Source of the DNA: Ophioceras dolichostomum
Taxonomy: Eukaryota; Ascomycota; Sordariomycetes; Magnaporthales; Ophioceraceae
Length of the DNA stretch: 38,898 nucleotides
Reading direction: 5' to 3'
Assembly: GCA_003049485.1 (NCBI GenBank)
Contig: PYST01000083.1
Span: forward strand, 85,444-124,341
Each line of letters begins with the position of its first letter. Within the stretch, counting starts at the first letter, position 1. Under the pieces are notes generated by a model. That model did not search any database. It saw only the letters and a program-made list of their open reading frames with translations, and had not been told where the DNA came from. Shown piece by piece: positions 1 to 11,153 of the stretch. The position numbers were made by a program, and so were the translations under genes.

Positions 1-23
1 CCCCCCCCCCCCCCCCCCCCCCC
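1..23. repeat. C homopolymer at the window edge
   Basis: The first 23 bases are all C and run directly into ordinary complex sequence. A G/C homopolymer exactly at the end of a contig is often a tailing or assembly artefact. A genuine poly-C tract cannot be excluded. Confidence 0.9.
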
Positions 24-1928
24 GAAGGAGCCCTCGGCCGCCACGCCAGCTGATTGAAGCCTGCAAGTCCAGGGCCTAAAGCTGTCAACTCTCTCCTTCT
101 CTCTCCGCCTTTTCTCGGGTTTCCACAGGTATCAGGTATCGTGAACAGCGAATAATACGTAGTAGAGTATTGAACTATTGACAGCTCTTCAGCTTTCGAC
201 CCAGTCCCGTGGGAGAGGATTCTGGAAAATGGGATGAAAACGCGGCCTATCGATAGCCTATGATCGATTGAGTTCCAGGCCAGGGCGAGACCAGCGGTTG
301 GCGGTGGTTCCCGCCGGCCGCACAGGTTAGGGCTGAACGATGAGAGAAGCTTAACTTTACTCGGTCCTTGCAGTCGGATCCTGTCAGCGAAGTAGTCTAG
401 TAGACGACGGACCTGACCTCTTCATTTGCTCGAAATCCCTCCTCTCACGTATAACGTTTTCCTTCGAGATGGATGCATCGATGCTTTTCTTCCCTTCTTC
501 TCTTAGAAATATTGATCGGACGTGGCGTTCGGCACAGTCATCAACCGAATGTGTGCAGCACGTGGTGGGGGGAAAACACGAAAATGGGGGGACGCCACAA
601 TGGGCATGTTCACAAAGCATTTTGTGCTCTTTAGCATTGCCGTCTGCCACTAGAATCCAGTGGTTCACGGGAAACCCGGCATGAACTGTGCTGTATGTTG
701 CTAAGATTATCCGCGAATTAGCAAAAACCAAAACCGACACACAGCACCAGAGTAGAAAAGGCAGGAGGTTAGAACGGACATCGCCTAGCCTGTTGTCGAG
801 GTAGTATCATTCTCAACATTTTCTCTCTCTCGCTCTCTCTCTTCTTCCCATGTTTTCGGTCTGAGATGGAAGGTCCAATTTGTCTCTCTTGTCTCGTGCC
901 CTTGTTTGTACAACAACCCGGACACGGGGAGGATCAAGAAGGCCTGCTACGCCCACCACTACTTATGTGTGCCGCTGCATGGAGCGCAGAGAGGCAGAAA
1001 ACGAGACAGAGACCTTCAAGCAGGCTCTGCTACCGCAGAATTTGGGGGCCGTCCGGACGAGGCGGGGGGCGGCACAGACAAAGTTGACCGTGTCGTACCT
1101 CTCTAGGCCCAATCCCTCAAGCATGAGTCGTCTATTATGTAGAATCCAGGCTAGCGCAGCGGGGTGCAGCAAAACAGCTGGGGCAGGGCTTGGTGGCAGA
1201 GCAGCAGGATAGGGACAAAATACCGTTGCACCAGAGAAGAATTGGTCTATGCACCGCACCTGTTGACCGACAGAGAAGCCAGACAGACAGACTCGGGCTT
1301 GCAGACCGTCCGTCCGTGACAGCTCACTTGCATTTTGGAGCCGAGCATTTTGCTGACACCCATTTCCCTCACACAACCAGTCGCAGCAATCGCAGCAGTC
1401 CCCTGCCCTTTCTCTTTCTCACGCTCTTCGCCCCTCTCCTCTTGCTAGTCTCAGAAACCCGCAGACCACGATCTCTCCTTTTCACCTCCCCATCTCCGGG
1501 TCCTCCTTCTCAAGTAGCATCCGGCACGGATTATTCTGTCGATTCTGTCGCGGTTGGGCGTGGGCCACCTCCCCATACCAATCCTTTCCCTCTCCGCCCC
1601 GCCCTCCTCATGGCTGCCAGTTGGTAGGGGCGATCGACCTCGTTTTGCCCCCTTGTAATCTTCTCCCCTTGCTCTCGGTCGGCATTCAATCTTTCTTTTC
1701 CCTGTCTGCCGTCAACCCACTGGCCACTGCTGCCCAGTGTTTGCTTTCCTCACTATCGCCATTTCGTGCTTGCTCCATCCGATTGAACCGAATTTTCTCT
1801 TGGTCGTTTCGCATCAGCTCCGACCCAAGCTGGCGCCTCCAGTATATGCCGGTGCCTAGCACCGCACGCTCCTTTTCTTCGCTGTCCGTCCGCGACCTGA
1901 CCTGTTCCTCCTCCTCCCCGATCGCGTG
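24..1928. other. Intergenic/leader region, no gene supported
   Basis: The open frames here are short, overlap on both strands and show no recognisable domain. From about 1380 to 1925 the + strand is strongly pyrimidine-rich, as is common in fungal promoters and 5' leaders, and it leads into the gene starting at 1929. A CT microsatellite lies at 821-847. This stretch is probably the promoter and long 5' UTR of the downstream membrane-protein gene. Confidence 0.6.
821..847. repeat. CT/TC microsatellite
   Basis: This is a run of CT dinucleotides with one CG interruption, in non-coding DNA upstream of the first gene. Such pyrimidine tracts are common in fungal promoters. No further function is visible. 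Confidence 0.7.
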
Positions 1929-4051
1929 ATGGCTAAGGCCAACGCCGTCGGACCGGAGGGTCGAGGTATCGGATCTGGCCTGCGCGCCTATCGAGCAGCC
2001 CCTCCTCGTCGACTGTTGAGTTGTCGCCTTCCTTCGTCGCCGCCGCCGTCGTCGCTATCGCCAAGTAATGTCTTCGCTGTCGTCGTCCTCGTGTTGGGCA
2101 TACTCATCCGGGATGCCGTCGCTGCCGTCGCCGTCACCCAGGCGCCGTCCAGGGCAGCCACTGGTGGCTCTTTTATCTTTCCGTCGTCGCCGGGACTGGT
2201 ATTAGCATCAGGTGCCCTGGTGAACGTGACCTTCACGGCGCCATTCGCGAAGCCAGTGTTGTCGCTGTGGTGCGACGAAGAGAATCCAAGGCGAGGTGCG
2301 ATGACCTTTCGCTTAGTCACTAGGAAGTCTGGAACGGAAAGAAGTCATGCTAACGAGTCAAATTTTGCCATCGATCAGAGGACTTGCAAAGAATACATGA
2401 CCCATTCAGGAGTTGGGCTGTCGTCGAGCTGCCGAACATCGAGGCCACCTCGGACGAGACAGAGATCCAATGCTTGTTCGACCTGCGGGCTGATGCGCCG
2501 AATATCCCCAGCATCCTCAGCCCCATGTTCACTATCTCTACAGAGGAAAGAGTCGACGCCGACGAACAGATGCTGGAGCTTCGCGACGCCCTAACACCTT
2601 CGAAGACTCTCCTCGAAAGGGCGCCCGTGGTCATCCCGTCGCCCACCTCGCAGGCCACAACAGGGCCAGGCAACGTGCCCATCCACTGCCCCGCCGACAA
2701 CCGGACTGTCTTCACCGACCCAACGACTCTCAAGCGGTATGTGATCGTGTGCGACGTCGACTACCACAAAGACCTGGGCTCCAAGGACATGCTCCACCAG
2801 GAGACAGAGACCCTCAACTCGTGCGTCGCCCTGTGCGCCATCACGTCGGGCTGCGTGGGCGTCGGCTGGGGCGACTTCAACGGCTACAACACGTGCTGGC
2901 TCAAGTCGCTGCTAGGCCGCCCGCACAACGCCGTGTCGTGGTACTTCGCCATCGAAGACCCCACCCAGCCGGGCACGCCGCCGTCGTCGAGCACCACCGC
3001 GACAGCAGGCACAGCCACCGGCGCCGCCATCGGCGCCTCGAGCAGCTCTAACCAGCTCAGCGGCGACGCGAAGGCCGGCATCGGCGTCGGCGTGACCGTC
3101 GGCGCCGTCCTCGCCGGCGTGGCGGGCGTGCTGATCTGGTGGCGCTACCAGCAGAAGAAGCTGGACAAGAGGAAGGAGGAGCTTCTCGAGCGGAAGATGG
3201 AGGTCGCCAGCTCCAACGGCGGCGACGGCGGCTCTGCATCATCGTACTTCCTCCAACACCCTGGCCACGGCCCACAAACGCCACCCACGCGCGGGTCGAG
3301 CTACCGATCCGACAGCCACGCCCACATCTACGGAGCGCCGGGGGCGGGCCTCGGCATCGCCAACACGAACGACGACGTCTACCACCACAACACCTCGCCG
3401 TCGAATCACCACCTAAACCCCCAACACCACCATCACCACCCAACGCACGATCACCACAACAATCCCTCCTCCTTCGGCATCAGCACCACCGATCTGTCCG
3501 TCAGACCCACCACCGCCGCCCCGAGCGAAGAATCCCCCCACCTCGCGCACGTCGCGCTCTACATCCAACAACAAGCCGCCAAGGCGCAGCTCCACCAGCA
3601 GCAGCAGCAACAACAAAACTACGCATCCAATATCCAAACCACCACCCTTCCAAGCCAAGCCCCCGTCGCGCACGACCTCGAACACGCGGCCAAAGCAGCA
3701 GCCGCCTTCTCCGCCGCCGGCGCACCACCCTCCTCAACACTACTATCCTCAACAATAGCGACCCCGTCATCGGGCAGCATCCTCATCGCCCCGCCATGGA
3801 GCACCGCCGCAGCCTCGGAACTGCCCGTGCGCGAGGGCTACCAGGGCTACGGCCCCGAGTACGAGATGGCCGCCATGGGACCCGGGCCGCCCGGAAGCTT
3901 CCCGGGGCAGGTTATGCCTTTCCCCAGGGCGCCGCATAGGCCGCCTGGTGGGCGGGAGGTGGACGAGCAGAAGTTCCTGCTGGCTGATATGCTCGGTGCT
4001 GGGGCGAAGGTCAGGGTCTTGAGGCCGGAGGATCGACATGAGCTTGGATAG
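1929..4051 (+). CDS. Single-pass membrane protein with PAN/WSC-like cysteine-rich ectodomain
   Basis: The model has two exons, 1929-2295 and 2379-4051, giving 679 aa. The intron 2296-2378 has a GTGCGA donor, a GCTAAC branch point at about 2350 and a CAG acceptor, and it restores the frame through a split GAG codon. ATG 1929 is the only Met before a hydrophobic signal-anchor segment at residues 48-60, which leaves an unusually long 47-residue basic N-terminus. Residues about 70-190 look like a beta-sandwich ectodomain (VTFTAPF, LSLWC, MFTIS). Residues about 226-316 form a cysteine-rich module (CPADN, SCVALC, GCVGVGWG, TCWLK) resembling PAN/Apple or WSC-type domains. A Ser/Thr-rich linker is followed by a Gly/Val-rich membrane span at about 356-378 and a basic stop-transfer run. 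The long cytoplasmic tail has His-rich and Gln-rich low-complexity stretches. The layout suggests a cell-surface sensor or adhesion protein. The ligand is unknown and no orthologue is named. Confidence 0.8.
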
Positions 4052-6150
4052 TGGACGTGAAGAGCCACAGAATAGTTTGGTTGCTCTTGTTGGTTACTTA
4101 TATCTATCTACCTACGTATCTAAATCTGTGTTTTATCGGGTTCTGGGAGGGAGATACCATAGCGTGGGGACTTGTCCATCGTCCCTTTTCTTTTGCTCTT
4201 TCCTAATCTATTTCCTTGTCTTTCTCGCTCGTTTGGGATCTCAAAAAGGGAAGATTGGATATCACTGGTGGGACCATGGGCTGAGTGTGGGTGATCATTT
4301 TCATCATCATTACTCGCGCACCCCCCATCGATTCGGGATAGCATCGCATCTCATCGTGCTCTACGAAGTCCTTGTCGGACATGGGCACCCTTTTCTTCGT
4401 TACACGCATGGTGTTTCTGGCGCACGATGTCGGCATATCTTTGTTAGGAAACCCTGCGAGTCGTGAAAGGTCAGCCGCCTTCTTCCCGGTCACGCGGGAC
4501 ATGGGCATATCGTTGGATGTTCCGTATGATATCTCCAGAATTTATTCTACTCTTTGCTCCTATTGAGAGGGCCTGGGCAGTCGGCAGATGAATAGACACG
4601 GGCTCCCACTTACCTATCCACGTCCACCCTTTAATAGATGTGCAGGAACCACGAACGTGCTGAGGCCGATCGGGCTTCCGCAGGCGCTTCTCGCTCGGAG
4701 ATAATCCCAAGTAGCAGCCCGCAAATGACGGCAACGGAAACAGCCCGCGGGATGCCTGGGGGCACATACTAGATCGGCGTCTCCTGTGCTGCGCTTTCTC
4801 GTGATGATGTAAATGTCAACTTTGTCCTCGATCGCCTCAAAGAGGAGTTGCATTCAAACCTAAGGACCGAAGTGAATCCGAGGGCAGCTTTCTCATCATC
4901 CGAAAGTCTCTACAAGTCAGAGCTGAACAGCTATGAACCTAAAACTTCAGCGAGTTAAAGATCCAAACCTGGAGACGTGAAGTGCGCCCCTTTCCCTAAT
5001 ATAGGATGGGCCGGGTCTACTGGGCTGGTCTGTGTACGGATTGATGCTGCACCCAGGGCCTGCAATGTATTGTATGGTATTATGTATTGTATTTCCGACC
5101 TATCTGCGTGTGCTCTACGCGGTATTGTACCCTACGCGGCAGGTAACGCGGTACCAGGCACAATACACAACAATTACAAGAAAATCCATTGGAGGCCATG
5201 CTGGTTTTTGAGGGCAGGAGTGACAGACTGAGGGGAGCGCCGTCCATCGCCAGGGGTTGTTGGTCATGTTGGGTCGAAACGGTCGACTGGTTTACCTGGC
5301 CCGTGCTTCCCCAGACCTAACTCAAACAGGGCGCTAGCTGGCTCGAGCACAGAGAGCGCATGTGGGTCACAGTGGACCGGGGGCAGCTTCCAGTTCCCCC
5401 AGTGAGCCAATGAGCAACGCCGCCGTCCGCGTGCGTGCCGCCCCGTCGCGAGCGTGCAGTCGAACAGGACAGCCAGACGTCTTTTTTTAGGGGGAAGAAA
5501 GGTAGGTATGATGGAAAATTCGGAAAGGACGCCCCCTACGCTACAACGAGCATCACGACAAGCGAGACCACGACCAACGTCGCTTCCCGGAGCTCGAGAG
5601 AGCGTTGAAGTCCCTTTCTTTTTCCGCAATACGGCAACATCCTCCGGAGTTCTGTGCGCCTGCGTCTCGATAGAGCATCCCTTTCAATTTCTGAGGCGTT
5701 CCTTTTTGGGGGGCTTGCTTTGCTTCCTCGGTTTTTTTTCTTGTCCCTCGTTGGGCATGACGGCATACGGAATATCCCATTAGCATTTATCTGGCTTCGA
5801 TACTTCCCTGATTGTCGACACCAGCTATCTCGCAATCGGTCTTCTCTCTAATCATTTACGACCTCCGCGACAGCCTCCGTTTGCGACGAACGGTGACTGC
5901 TGCGATTCCGCGCAACGTCGAGCTTCGCCGACCGCCTCTTGTCCTCGTCTCGAAATCGATGACCGCCACAAGCAGCTGCCACTAGCTTCTAGAACAGCCG
6001 CATCCCCAGTGGTGACGAACGCTACGACAAGACTAGAAACAACCCCAACCGCTCAATTACATTTGTCGGCGAAAACCCGACTGACCGGCCTCGACGCGAC
6101 ACGCGACCGACCGTGCCCTCGTTGGCGTGCCCGTGTCCCTCAACCGCTTG
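4052..6150. other. Intergenic region and striatin 5' leader
   Basis: No coding region is supported. The first part holds the 3' UTR of the membrane-protein gene, including ATCTA/CCTAC repeats near 4100. A MITE-like repeat copy lies at 5064-5178. The last 600 bases or so, up to the ATG at 6151, are C-rich and presumably hold the striatin promoter and a long 5' UTR. Confidence 0.55.
5064..5178. repeat. MITE-like dispersed repeat, copy A
   Basis: This segment aligns end to end with 9485-9610. Shared blocks include AATGTATTGT at the left, TATTGTA then TTCCGA, TACGCGGTA, GCGGCAGGTAACG and a right end with AATACA. The left (TGTATTGTAT) and right (CACAATACAC) ends are roughly inverted relative to each other, suggesting terminal inverted repeats. 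There is no coding capacity. The size and ends suit a small non-autonomous DNA transposon or foldback element. No clear target-site duplication was seen. Confidence 0.6.
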
Positions 6151-7023
6151 ATGGGGACGAATATGGGCAACGGACTTGGCCCTGGCCAAGGCGGCGGGAT
6201 GGAGCTCTCCGGCCTGATGCAGGCGAATCCGTCGAACCAACCACATGCTACAGAATACACCTTGCAAGGTAATGCTCTCCCCCGACAAGATCCATTCCTC
6301 GGTCTGCGAGGCCCCTGAAGTATGGTCGGGGTAGTTGCTGCTCTACCAGCATGACTGACACGATGCATACGGCACGGCACGAACAGGTGTGATGCGATTT
6401 CTCCAGACCGAATGGCACCGGCACGAGCGCGACCGAAACGCTTGGGAGATCGAGAAGCAAGAGATGAAAAGCAGAATAGCATCATTGGAGGGCGCTGCCC
6501 GCAGATCCGACGCGACCCAGAAGGCCCTCAAGAAATATGTCACCATTCTCGAGAAGAAGGTCAAGGAGCAGGCGCTGCAGCTTAAGGGCGGCAAACAGGC
6601 AGCTGACGCCCCTGGCAAGAGCTCCAAGGCCGATCGGGATGCATTGATAAAGGATCGCCTTCGAGGTGAGTGTAACAACAAGAGCAACCCCTATTCCATC
6701 CTCAGATGATCCATCACAGTTATGTAGCATACTAACACCCCAAGTCCCTGCAGCCTCCGACAAAGACCCAGAAGGCGAAGGCACCGATATTGAGCGAATC
6801 ATAGACGAGGACTCCTCACGGTTCGACATGCGGTCCTTCCTGGACCAGTGCCAATCCGAGTTCACGTACCTAATGATCACGCCGGCGAACCCGATGCCTC
6901 CTCGAGAATCGCCGCCCCTGCCCATCATCGACGAACTACCCCGAGATAGTGACTCGTTTAACCTGTCGGGAGGACAGCAAGGACTAGAGCAGGCATACCA
7001 CGGACAACAGCAGCAGCAGCAGC

Positions 7024-7094
<71 letters not shown>

Positions 7095-7490
7095 CTACGG
7101 CAAAATCACGTCCGCGATGCCAACACACGACCAGCTCCGACACCAGCTGGTGCAGGCGGCGGCGGCAACCACATCGCGCCGCAGCAGCAGCAACAACAGC
7201 AACCGTCGTCCTCGATCGGCTCATCAGCGAGCTTCGCGCGTAGCACCGAGATGCAGCCTGCTCCGATGGTCCGTTCGAATGCCGAGATGCAGGCCCTATT
7301 CAGCGGTGCTGTTAACACCGCCGCGGAATGGCCGGCCTCCTCTAGTGCCGCTCAAAATCGGCTCTTCGATGAGGGTGTGCCAGAGACGAACCACCAGCCG
7401 AGCGCGAGCGGCGCCGATAGCGCGGAGAGGAGACTGAGCGAGGGCGACGGCTGGGATTTCAACGAAGCGACCTTCGCCGAGGCTGCTCTT

Positions 7491-7528
<38 letters not shown>

Positions 7529-9165
7529 CCTGCCTATGTCGCAACGGCCTGACACCGACGTCTTCCCCACGGCCGAGAACATTCCCAAGTCGCCCGGTCG
7601 CGGGCCCAACTCTCACCGGCGGAAGAGCAGCATGAGCCGGCGGCGCAGCGCAGAGCATGAGCTGTCCCTCAGCGCTCTGGCTCAAAAGGCGGCCGAGAGC
7701 GGCAACTTCAAGCTTCGCTTCGAGCTGCGCGGCCATCTCAAACCAGTACGGACGGTCATATTCTCCGGCGGCGGAAGCCCAGGCGAGCCCGAGATCTGCA
7801 CAGCCGGCCACGACGGACTGATCAAGCGATTCCACATCCCACGGCTGCCGCACCCCCCGCACGTGCACGCCGACTTCACTCACCGAGGCCACGATGGGGC
7901 TGTGCTCGCGCTGGCCTCCTGGTCGCCGTCGCTGAATTTCTCGACGGGCGGCCGCGCGCAGGGCGATGGCTGGATCTTCTCTGGCGGACAGGACCACAAG
8001 ATCTACGTGTGGGAGCGCGGCCGCGTCGATCCCAAGACCGCCGTGGGCGGCGACCCTGGCGCGCCCCTGAATAGACCAGACGGAAAGGACGAGCACAAAG
8101 ACGCCGTATGGGCGCTGTGTGTCCTGCCCGGGACCCTGGGTTCCGTGTTCGGCACCACGAGCGACTTCGGCAGCCCAGACCGGATCCTCCTCGTCTCCGG
8201 CGGTGCGGACGCCACAGTGCGCGTCTGGTCCGTCACGGCGCCGCCTCAGATGACCTCCCCACAGCCTCCGCTCTCCAGCCGACGCGGCGGCGGCAGCGGC
8301 AGCGGGCGCGTGCGCGGCAACTCGATGAGCTCCGGCTCGGCGTTCCCGTCGTCGCCCCAGCCCACGGTTGCGACCAACAACACGTGCGAATACACACTGA
8401 TCCACGAGATTAGGCGGCAGGACAACAACAAGAAGGCCAACCCGACGTGCATCACGCCCCTGACGCCCAGCGGCAAGCAGTTCGTGGTCAGCTATTCGGA
8501 TGCCGCCGTCATAGTCTACAACACCAAGTCGGGCAAGCCGAGCAGCTCCATGGCCAGCTTGGAGACGTACGACGAGACGCCCGCCACGAGCGTCAACGCC
8601 GTCGTCGCGACGACCATCGGCCTAGGCTCTCAGGGGCTGGGCGCTGGCGCTGTCGGCGGCGAGGAGGAGGCTGCTAGCACCGGGGGGCCTACCGCGGGGT
8701 CTGGGTTCGAGGGCGTGGTCATCTCCGGGCACGAGGACAGATACGTGCGGTTCTTCGATGCCAACAGCGGTAAGCACGCCTCCACACTTTCCTCTTCCTT
8801 TTCATCCTCGTCCCCCTTTCTCCTCCCCCCTGTCTCACTCGGCTCCCTTCTATCCCTCCCCGACCATTCGAGATATTAATTGTTATTTTTCAACAAATTT
8901 ATCAGGTCAATGCACCTACAATATGCTCGCCCACCCCGCATCCATCTCGAGCCTCTCGCTCAGCCCCAACGGCCAAGAGCTCGTGAGCGCCGGCCACGAC
9001 GCGTCCCTCCGCTTCTGGAGCCTCGAGAAGCGCTCCTGCACCCAAGAGATCACCTGCCATCGCATCCTGCGCGGCGAGGGCGTTTGCGCCGTCGTGTGGA
9101 GCCAAGACGGGAAGTGGGTTGTCAGCGGCGGAGGCGACGGCCTCGTCAAGGTCTTTGCCCGGTAG
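6151..9165 (+). CDS. pro11: Striatin family protein (PRO11/HAM-3 type), STRIPAK scaffold
   Basis: There are four exons: 6151-6268, 6387-6665, 6754-8769 and 8906-9165, giving 890 aa. All junctions are GT-AG and in phase; intron 2 has an ACTAAC branch. Residues about 41-60 (MRFLQTEWHRHERDR) match the striatin caveolin-binding segment. A coiled coil follows to about residue 100 (IASLEG, KKYVTILEKKVKEQ), then a Ser/Pro/Gln-rich middle with polyQ runs at 217-246 and 379-390. From about 458 to the end there are WD40 repeats with motifs such as SGGQDHKIYVWE, GGADATVRVWS, SAGHDASLRFWS and GGGDGLVKVF. Fungal striatins are subunits of the STRIPAK phosphatase-kinase complex, needed for hyphal fusion and sexual development. 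ATG 6151 was chosen because it is the first in frame; 6163 is an alternative. The polyQ length is the odd feature. Confidence 0.93.
7005..7094 (+). repeat. CAR trinucleotide tract encoding 30 glutamines
   Basis: Thirty consecutive Gln codons lie inside striatin exon 3, between the coiled coil and the WD40 domain. A few CAG codons at the start give way to an almost pure CAA run. Pure triplet runs of this size are slippage-prone, so length probably varies between isolates. Confidence 0.95.
7491..7526 (+). repeat. CAG tract encoding 12 glutamines
   Basis: Twelve uninterrupted CAG codons form a second polyglutamine run in striatin. It uses CAG, whereas the first tract is mostly CAA, so the two expanded independently. 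A third, mixed run of seven Gln codons lies near 7183-7203. Confidence 0.95.
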
Positions 9166-10424
9166 GAGTTGGTGAGGCCGCGCTCGGAACCGTAGAAAAA
9201 CCTCCCGCCGCACCCGGCCCCTATTCCGTATTCCCTTCAATAGCCCCAACTCTCCCGCTTTCTATTCACCAAATGTTATTCTCTCTCACACTTTTCTCTC
9301 TTCTTTTTTGCCTTGTGGAGGCCTGCGCGTAAGCAGGTAAGTTGTGAAGGACACAAAGAAATGCTGTACTCTTAAGTTAGTTCATAAAGACACCAAGACG
9401 CAAATAAAGCTTTGCGGAATACCTTATTACTTTGGTCGATCCTTCCTTTTCTCCCCGTGCGTGCCTGTGCTGGAGCCAGACGACGCATGTAATGTATTGT
9501 CCTTGGTATTGTACTTCCGAGCTATTCGCATGTACTGTACGCGGTAGTATACCGTATGCGGCAGGTAACGTGAGACCGGAGGCAATACAGAACACATCAC
9601 ATTACATTGCAGGCTCTGGCGACAACACATGATAGTTTGGTGTTGCGAACTAACGAGTGGTATGTGCTCGAGGGATCAGATACTCCGCCATTCTGATGGG
9701 AACCGCTAGCTCCAAGCGAAGCCAGCTTTAATAGGTATCTTTCAACGGCCACGGTCGATCAGCCTGCTGTCTTGGCACAGGATTTAGGTCTTCGCGATAT
9801 ATATTCCCTGCGTAATCAAGAGGGTCTGCTGCTTGCGCTTCCCTTCTGGGGACGCAGGTGACAGGCAGACTGGTCACCGTATCACCTAGTTGCTGTAAAC
9901 CTCCTGAGGTTTTGACTTTGGACTCTAGGTTAATGCGCTTTTATCAGTGTAACAAGACGACTACAATTCCGACCAGGAACTTCGACACTCATACTTTAAC
10001 GCTGCCCGCTAGTAACCACTAATTAACCCTTGCCATGAACCTTAATGATAGCCGTATCATGTTAAAGCACTCTTTAGGTACGTGCTGTTTTGTGTCGTAT
10101 CGTGGTAAGTGAGACCTTGCACCCAGAACACGCCACACGGGTCGCACCTCGTTGAACACTTCGAATTCAAGGTGTTGGTCGACGGCAGCCACCGACTGGT
10201 CCCGTCAGGAGAAAAACCCAAAAAGTTTCCGATCTTGTCCAGAGGAGACAAGTATTGGTTTATCTCTTTTAATAAAGGAATTGACTCTGGAGATATCTAT
10301 CCTGCTGCATGAACACCGGGGCAGTTCCCCAACAGTCCTCAACCTGTCTCTCTCTTCCATGATCCACCAACGCGCGATTCAGGGGTCACTCCTTTTCTTC
10401 GTTCTCTCATCATCACTACACTAT
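9166..10424. other. Intergenic region between convergent genes
   Basis: This stretch holds the 3' ends of striatin (+) and the AA8-like gene (-), and MITE-like copy B at 9485-9610. Base composition is close to even in 9700-10100, less GC-rich than the neighbouring genes. No gene is supported. Confidence 0.55.
9485..9610. repeat. MITE-like dispersed repeat, copy B
   Basis: This is the second copy of the element at 5064-5178, in the same orientation and diverged by roughly a fifth to a quarter by eye. Its outer ends, GCATGTAATGTATTG at the left and ACATTACATTGC at the right, are near-perfect inverted repeats once a small gap is allowed. It has no ORF of its own and lies just downstream of striatin. 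Confidence 0.6.
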
Positions 10425-11153
10425 CTACACAGCCGGACCCTTCTTGGCCGCAACGAGAGCCGCAAAGTTGGCGTTCTTCGCCGCCGCGAGGTCGAGGTTA
10501 ACGCGGCCCTTGGACTCGTGAATAGTGATGGTGCTCGTGTTGCTCGACGGGGTGGCGGGCGCGCGGCTGGTCATACCCCACGCGATCTGGTGCGTCGCGC
10601 CGGCCGGGTTGACGCCCGTCCCCCCTTGCCACTGGCTGCAGCCGGAGCAGAGCGCGTCCAGCCGCCAGTGCGTCGAGTTGGTCGTCGACGTGGGGAAGAC
10701 CGTGTACGAGGCCCTCGCGTATGCCTGGGGGGCGACTCGTCCGCTGGTACAGGGTAACCAAGGTTAGTAAACTCTCTAGTAGGCGGCTTAACAGAGCGAG
10801 AGAGAGCGGAAGAAAAGAATATGAACTCACGTAGCCCAGCGGCTGCTGACGATAGTCCCGGTGCCGCCGTTGGAGTATCCGATGGTGATCGGGTTGTTGG
10901 ACATCTGCCCGCCCCAGGCGATGGCGGCCCAGCCGATGCGCTTGGGCGCCACGATCTGTATCAAGATGTCGAACGGGGCCGATGCCGTCGCCGTGTCCGG
11001 AATGGCGAACCGGTACGCGATGTCCTGCGGGCTGATGAACTCCGTGTAGCAGACGTCGCCGTCGCAGAACTTGGCTGCTGCCGTGGTGGGGGCTGCGGAT
11101 GCGGACGAGGCGAGCACGGCCATCGCCGCCGTGGCGATCTGTAGCAGCCCCAT
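10425..11153 (-). CDS. Secreted CDH-type cytochrome domain protein (AA8-like), cytochrome only
   Basis: There are two exons on the minus strand, 11153-10831 and 10743-10425, giving 213 aa. The 87-nt intron has a GTGAGT donor, a CTAAC branch and a CAG acceptor, and it rebuilds a Thr codon. Residues 1-20 are a signal peptide ending ASA. The rest matches the cytochrome b domain of cellobiose dehydrogenase: an FCDGDVCYTEF start, an APKRIGWAAIAWGGQM block and an NSTHWRLDALCSGCSQW block. The likely haem ligands are Met84 and His183, spaced 99 residues apart, close to the Met-His spacing of known CDH cytochromes. Cys140 and Cys143 may pair. There is no flavin dehydrogenase domain, no CBM1 and no membrane anchor, so this is a free-standing haem protein. 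It probably passes electrons to extracellular acceptors such as LPMOs, and an AA9 lies about 20 kb away. Confidence 0.86.

Noticed and set aside
3139..3939. A 266-codon + strand frame inside the membrane-protein gene
   Set aside because: It is in a different frame from the supported two-exon model, and its His/Arg/Pro richness reflects the low-complexity tail region.
7296..8405. A 369-codon minus-strand frame over striatin
   Set aside because: It is the antisense shadow of the WD40 exon. It has no domain pattern and is rich in Arg/Ala/Gly from GC bias.
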